A stretch of 64,000 bases of DNA from the NCBI GenBank assembly GCA_947169385.1, contig CAMVPR010000004.1, positions 1 through 64,000 of the forward strand, written 5' to 3'. Shown one piece after another: positions 59,313 to 64,000 of the stretch (the first letter of the stretch is position 1; the number at the start of each line of letters is the position of its first letter). The translations under genes were made by a program, and so were the position numbers. The notes under the pieces are model-generated. The model did no database searches, had not been told where the DNA came from, and worked only from the letters and a program-made list of their open reading frames with translations. The stretch is from an uncultured Lachnospiraceae bacterium. Its GTDB lineage: Bacteria > Bacillota > Clostridia > Lachnospirales > Lachnospiraceae.

Positions 59313-61259
59313 CTATGTATCTTTAGTATTATGTCTATCCAAAAACTCAAGAAACTGAAGCTCTGATAGTGGTCTTGAGAAATAAAATCCCTGTATGTAA
59401 TCAGCACCCATGCTTTTGAGAGTCTCTAACTGGTCTTCCGTCTCGACACCCTCTATAACAACCTCAAGCTTGATATCCTGCATCATCTTGATACTGTTTC
59501 TAACGATTGATGCGCCATTCTCGGTATCTAAGTCATCAACAAGACTCTTGTCAATCTTAACCAGCTTAAGTGGCAGATTGAGAACCCTCTGCATGTTAGA
59601 ATAACCGGTTCCATAATCATCAAGAGAGAACTGGTACCCTCTGGCCTTAAGCTTCTTGATGTTGTAGTCAAGCACATCCTTCGCTGAATTGTAAGCAGTC
59701 TCCGTAATCTCAAAGTTGATTCTCTCAGGTCTTACATTATATTCGTTCTGTGTTCCGACTATATAATCCGCGAAATGCTCCTTAAGACATTGTTCCACCG
59801 AAAGATTGACCTCTATGTAAGACAGTCCCAACCTCTTCAGGTTATGTGTTGAAACAAACTTATAAACACTCTCAATTACAAAGTTGCCTATATCGTCTAT
59901 AAAACCACTCTGCTCAGCGGCAGGAATAAAAATGCCCGGAGACACATAACCGTAATCTCTGTCCTTAAGTCTGATAAGGGCCTCGGCAGAAACAAATCTT
60001 TCTTCTTTAAGGCTGTATATAGGTTGATAGTACATCTCAAAGTTATGCTCTTTAAGGCCTCTTTCAAGGATCTCTGCCATGTTATTATCAAGCCTAAAAT
60101 CCTTAGTTGAAACGATATTGGAAGCCTTGATATAAGTTTCATTGGCACCCATATGTCTCGGAAACAACCTGCTGTATGCAATGATACTGTCATAGTCACC
60201 TAAATCTTCAGGGAATCTTAAACTTGAGAACTTGGTAACAAATCTGGCTCCATACTCATAGTAATATCCGTCTCCCGAGCGATACTCCCTTACAAAATCT
60301 ATCATATTGGCGTTGAGGTCATAGTCAAGATCGTCAAAAATAATATAGAAACAACCTAACGCTCCATAATGAATCGTGTAATTGTCTGTATTCTTGCTAA
60401 AAAAATCGGTCAGCTTCTTACCTATCTCGCTAATAAAAGCCTCGTATCTTACTTCACCGATAGCCGACCTTACATCGACAGAGTTGACGAATCTGACAAA
60501 TGCTATCTGCACCGGTTGCTTGTTGATAATAATCTTTCTGATCTCATCTTCGTAAGTATTCTCGCTCAAGATACCATTGTTCTGATCTATGATGTCTTCA
60601 GGTCTCTGCACAAACAGAATAATCAACAAAAGCCCTATAGACATCGCAAACATCTCGACCAGCAAGTCGCTTCTAAGGTACTGAATAAGCGCGGCTACCA
60701 TTCCAAGAACATACATCATAATAAGAGTACGCCACTTAACCTTCTCGATAATGCTGCGACATGTAACAAGATAAATAATACCCATGATTACATAAGCATA
60801 CGCCAAGAGATACAAAACGCTTATAAGAGGTCCTCGCTCGTATCCGCCTGACACAGTAACTATAAACAGCGAATGATGGAATGCGTTAGTCATAATTCCA
60901 AACAGCACTATCATAAGAGGCAGCACAAGGAATACGGTAACCATCTTGTTCTTAAGTCTGAACCATGTTCTGCTGACGGCTATAATTAAAAGCAGAAACA
61001 GAAAGTTACTTGAATTCCTGAACAGAAGATATCCGTAACTGCAAAGGAGTGTAAGTCGATACTGAAAATCAGTAAGCGGCGCCATCGCGCTTAATATCTC
61101 CATTCCAAAGTCGAAAATGGTAGTTACCAATGCGGCAAGCGTAAACAAAAGCAACGCCTTGTTGGTTACTCCCTTAGTCATTCTTCTATATAGAATTGTA
61201 ATTAGTACCAAAGCATCTACTGTGACTGCACAATAGTCAAAATATAATATCTTCTCCAT
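59313..61259 (-). CDS. Multi-TM protein with degenerate GGDEF-like region and EAL phosphodiesterase domain
   Basis: YYQPIYSLKEERFVSAEALIRL, INFEITETAYN, SLDDYGTGYSNM, KIDKSLVDD, VIEGVET. Confidence 0.93.
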   Translation of the reverse strand: MEKILYFDYCAVTVDALVLITILYRRMTKGVTNKALLLFTLAALVTTIFDFGMEILSAMAPLTDFQYRLTLLCSYGYLLFRNSSNFLFLLLIIAVSRTWFRLKNKMVTVFLVLPLMIVLFGIMTNAFHHSLFIVTVSGGYERGPLISVLYLLAYAYVIMGIIYLVTCRSIIEKVKWRTLIMMYVLGMVAALIQYLRSDLLVEMFAMSIGLLLIILFVQRPEDIIDQNNGILSENTYEDEIRKIIINKQPVQIAFVRFVNSVDVRSAIGEVRYEAFISEIGKKLTDFFSKNTDNYTIHYGALGCFYIIFDDLDYDLNANMIDFVREYRSGDGYYYEYGARFVTKFSSLRFPEDLGDYDSIIAYSRLFPRHMGANETYIKASNIVSTKDFRLDNNMAEILERGLKEHNFEMYYQPIYSLKEERFVSAEALIRLKDRDYGYVSPGIFIPAAEQSGFIDDIGNFVIESVYKFVSTHNLKRLGLSYIEVNLSVEQCLKEHFADYIVGTQNEYNVRPERINFEITETAYNSAKDVLDYNIKKLKARGYQFSLDDYGTGYSNMQRVLNLPLKLVKIDKSLVDDLDTENGASIVRNSIKMMQDIKLEVVIEGVETEDQLETLKSMGADYIQGFYFSRPLSELQFLEFLDRHNTKDT

Positions 61260-61420
61260 ACCCAATCCCCGTATATTATTAAGCAAACTACTGTATATTA
61301 TACTTAATAAAAATAGTATTTACAAGTGTATTAAAAGAATTTACGAAACGCCAAAAAATTGGTATAATATTCTATAAAGGCAACTAATCAGTTGCATAAT
61401 CACAATCTTAGGAGGCATAT

Positions 61421-63406
61421 ATGAGTCTTATGAATATAAAGGTTACCTTCAACGGTAACTGGGTATTAACTAAACAGGAGGAGCCTTATCTACCGGCCGA
61501 AGTTCTTTCAGAAGAGCTATCGACTGCATTTCCTGAACAATTCAGCGTCAACAACCTAAGTCTCACAGAGCTCTCGGTACAAGTTGACACAGATTCTAAG
61601 ATAGAACATATCAGAAAGCAGGTCAGACAGCTTCTTATGGCCAAGTATCCCATGGACAGGATTGATAGAGTTTCCGAAATTATAATAACCGGTGCGGAAG
61701 GCGAGACTGACATCTTAGTCGACATCGACAACTTAATCGGTTGGGACAGTTTCAAGGAACTTTGTCACGAGATTGCTCAGGTTACTCCACAGATTAAGAA
61801 GAACAGAACCTACGAGGCATTCCAGTTCCAGAATTACCTCTTCTCTGTCAATGACGGATGTGGGCTTTCAACGGTGCTAGACAAGTTTTATTCATTTGTC
61901 ACGGGACTTAATCTATTCGAGGGCAAGAACGGCGTCTTCGAACTGGAGCTCACAACCGATAAGGAGTCAGAGACAGGTACTACACCTATCGAAGCCTTAT
62001 CTCTTTTAGATATGGATGACGCAACCGGATCATTATTCTGCTTTGATATCAGTAATTTTATGGAGAGATCCAAGTACCCTATGCTCAAGGAGTTCTTGCA
62101 ATCTCTATTGGAACTCGAGAAGGAATATATCTTTGCATTCAGGATTCCATTTGTCGAGGAGGGCGCATTAAGAGATATCTACGATATGCTCTCTGACATA
62201 TTATTTATGAGAAAGATTCCTGTGTTGCCTTTCAGTATGGATCAGCTTAAAAGCCACGCCAAGGATATGCTTGAGACCTATCAATATGAAGGATCCGATG
62301 ATGTCTGGGAGGTCTTTGAATCAAGGATTGCCCAGGAGAAGAGCGACGGTAAGTTCTACGGATTACAGACTGTTGATAAGGTTGTTTACGAGATGCTTTG
62401 GCTCAAGAACAAGGCAGACAGTTACTTGGAGAATGAGGTTAAGACCGAGGATCAGAGCGATACTGTCAACGAGGGATTGACAGACGAGAAGGAAGTTAAG
62501 CTCAAGTCCATCAGTCAGTCCGAGGTTATCGAGCTTGCACCTACATTTATGCAGAAGCAGGTAACCGGTTTTGACGAGCTTAACGAGATGGTCGGTATGG
62601 AGAAGATTGCCGATCGTATCAAAGAGATTGTTGCTCAGGTTAAGCTTTCGCAAGCCAATAACACTATGGAGAGACCTTCAATCCACATGAGATTCTTAGG
62701 TTCTCCGGGAACCGGTAAGACTACTGTCGCAAGGATTGTCGGCAAGATATTCCAGGAGAACGGAATTCTCAGAAACGGGTATTTCTTCGAGTACACCGCT
62801 AGAGATTTAGTCGGCGAGTATGTCGGTCAGACAGCTCCTAAGACTGCTTCTATCTGTCGAGATGCTTATGGTTCTGTTCTCTTTATCGACGAGGCTTACG
62901 GACTTTACTGGGGCAATGACAGAGGCAATGATTTCGGTAGAGAAGCGCTTACTACTTTGATTTCTGAGATGGAGAATCACAGAGACGACATGGTAGTTAT
63001 CATGGCCGGATATAAAGACGAGATGGAAGGGCTTATGAAGGGTAATCCGGGATTAAGAAGCCGTATGCCTTTCTTGATTGAATTCCCAAGCTACACTCCT
63101 CCTCAACTTTCCGCCATCTTTATGCAGATGGTTAACAAGCATTTTAAGTATGACGAGTCACTGGCGCCTGCCGTTACAGAGTATTTCGACTCTCTCCCTA
63201 AGGAATACTTAGAGAGCAAGGAGTTTGCCAACGGACGTTTTGTAAGAAACCTATACGAGCGCACCTGGTCTAAGGCAGCTCTTAGAATGCAATTAAACAA
63301 GCAGGGTGAAGTTATTCTATCTGTTGAAGACTTTAAGGCAGCCTGCGAGGAGAAGGAATTCTCTGAGAAGTTAGAGCGAAAGAAGACAATTGGTTTTAGC
63401 AATTAA
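61421..63406 (+). CDS. CbxX/CfqX-type AAA+ ATPase with ~380-aa N-terminal extension
   Basis: FLGSPGTGKTTVARIVGKIF (Walker A), SVLFIDEAYGLYWG (Walker B), MAGYKDEMEGLMKGNPGLRSRMPFLIEFPSY. Confidence 0.93.
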   Translation: MSLMNIKVTFNGNWVLTKQEEPYLPAEVLSEELSTAFPEQFSVNNLSLTELSVQVDTDSKIEHIRKQVRQLLMAKYPMDRIDRVSEIIITGAEGETDILVDIDNLIGWDSFKELCHEIAQVTPQIKKNRTYEAFQFQNYLFSVNDGCGLSTVLDKFYSFVTGLNLFEGKNGVFELELTTDKESETGTTPIEALSLLDMDDATGSLFCFDISNFMERSKYPMLKEFLQSLLELEKEYIFAFRIPFVEEGALRDIYDMLSDILFMRKIPVLPFSMDQLKSHAKDMLETYQYEGSDDVWEVFESRIAQEKSDGKFYGLQTVDKVVYEMLWLKNKADSYLENEVKTEDQSDTVNEGLTDEKEVKLKSISQSEVIELAPTFMQKQVTGFDELNEMVGMEKIADRIKEIVAQVKLSQANNTMERPSIHMRFLGSPGTGKTTVARIVGKIFQENGILRNGYFFEYTARDLVGEYVGQTAPKTASICRDAYGSVLFIDEAYGLYWGNDRGNDFGREALTTLISEMENHRDDMVVIMAGYKDEMEGLMKGNPGLRSRMPFLIEFPSYTPPQLSAIFMQMVNKHFKYDESLAPAVTEYFDSLPKEYLESKEFANGRFVRNLYERTWSKAALRMQLNKQGEVILSVEDFKAACEEKEFSEKLERKKTIGFSN

Positions 63407-63420
63407 GATTGGAGATAAAT

Positions 63421-63978
63421 ATGTCAACAAACGATCAACGCATGTACGATTCTATAGTTAACGCAGTTAAGAGTTTAGTTCCCAACTACGGAATCGATAA
63501 CGAGGCAAAAGCATTAGAGTTCATAGTTGCAGGAGATCCTTTTAATGTGCTTATCGACATTAAGTTCTTAGAGGAGAGCGGCTGCTATATGTTCTTTTCT
63601 GAATTGGGATTCGCTGTTCCGGAAGCTAACCGCTTGGCGTACGCAAGTGAGATATGCAGGATTAATTTCGATCAACTCGCTATCGGATCATTTGACTTTA
63701 ATATGGAAGACGGTACCACTTGCTACAGATTAGGTCAGATATACGAGGACAGCCTGATTTCAGAAGACACAATCAAGACTACTATTCGTCTTGTTTATGA
63801 TACCGTATGCAAGTTTAACGAGAGACTCTTTAACGCATCAAGATCCGACAATACCGTTACTTCTTCGGATGATGTTTCCTCTCCTAAAACTGTTGAACCG
63901 GTGAAGAAAGAGTATGAAGATGCTTCCATCGAAGCGGAAACATTTGACAACGAAGACGAAGCTTTAGCAACTGATTGA
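63421..63978 (+). CDS. YbjN-like small protein
   Basis: Fold-level resemblance of FIVAGDPFNVLIDIKFLEESGCYMFFSELGFAVPEANR...; RBS TTGGAGAT at 5' end. Confidence 0.6.
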   Translation: MSTNDQRMYDSIVNAVKSLVPNYGIDNEAKALEFIVAGDPFNVLIDIKFLEESGCYMFFSELGFAVPEANRLAYASEICRINFDQLAIGSFDFNMEDGTTCYRLGQIYEDSLISEDTIKTTIRLVYDTVCKFNERLFNASRSDNTVTSSDDVSSPKTVEPVKKEYEDASIEAETFDNEDEALATD

Positions 63979-63991
63979 TTACGGAGGAGTT

Positions 63992-64000
63992 ATGTCACTT
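63992..64000 (+). CDS. Start of a further gene in the same operon (truncated by window)
   Basis: GGAGGAGTT-ATGTCACTT at window end. Confidence 0.5.

Overview
The window looks like a core-chromosome segment of a Clostridia bacterium, probably Lachnospiraceae-like. That placement is inferred from gene content, 6S/T-box RNA structure and LRR/Rhs-type secreted proteins; no database search was run. Most of it is minus-strand housekeeping: an M16 presequence-type protease (runs off the left edge), guaB, metA, a secreted M14 peptidase, pnp, aroD, patatin, rpsO, ribF, truB, nrnA, rbfA, infB, ylxQ, ylxR, nusA, rimP, pheST with a T-box leader, ldh, and a sulfate ABC operon. A large signalling block (38-40 kb and 47-61 kb) holds hybrid kinases, receiver proteins, GGDEF and EAL proteins. 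Accessory regions are an Rhs remnant plus orphan MazF-like toxin plus candidate sRNA (21.5-25.3 kb), two large uncharacterised ORFs (32-37 kb), an AAA ATPase/wHTH gene behind a phased repeat array (44.6-45.8 kb), and a CbxX-type AAA+/YbjN-like pair at the right edge. Best leads: (1) the 759-aa and 846-aa ORFs look like one ~1.6k-aa gene broken at an A-rich run by a -1 shift; nrnA is broken in a very similar way at a G run, so sequencing indels must be excluded first; (2) a 30-bp-period array of paired TTTTATAACT boxes upstream of an ATPase with a C-terminal winged helix; (3) a sensor with HisKA-REC-HPt but no visible HATPase domain, next to a solitary solute-binding lipoprotein; (4) a compact ~78-nt candidate sRNA with its own promoter and terminator just downstream of an orphan MazF-like gene; (5) a compound palindromic dispersed repeat family.
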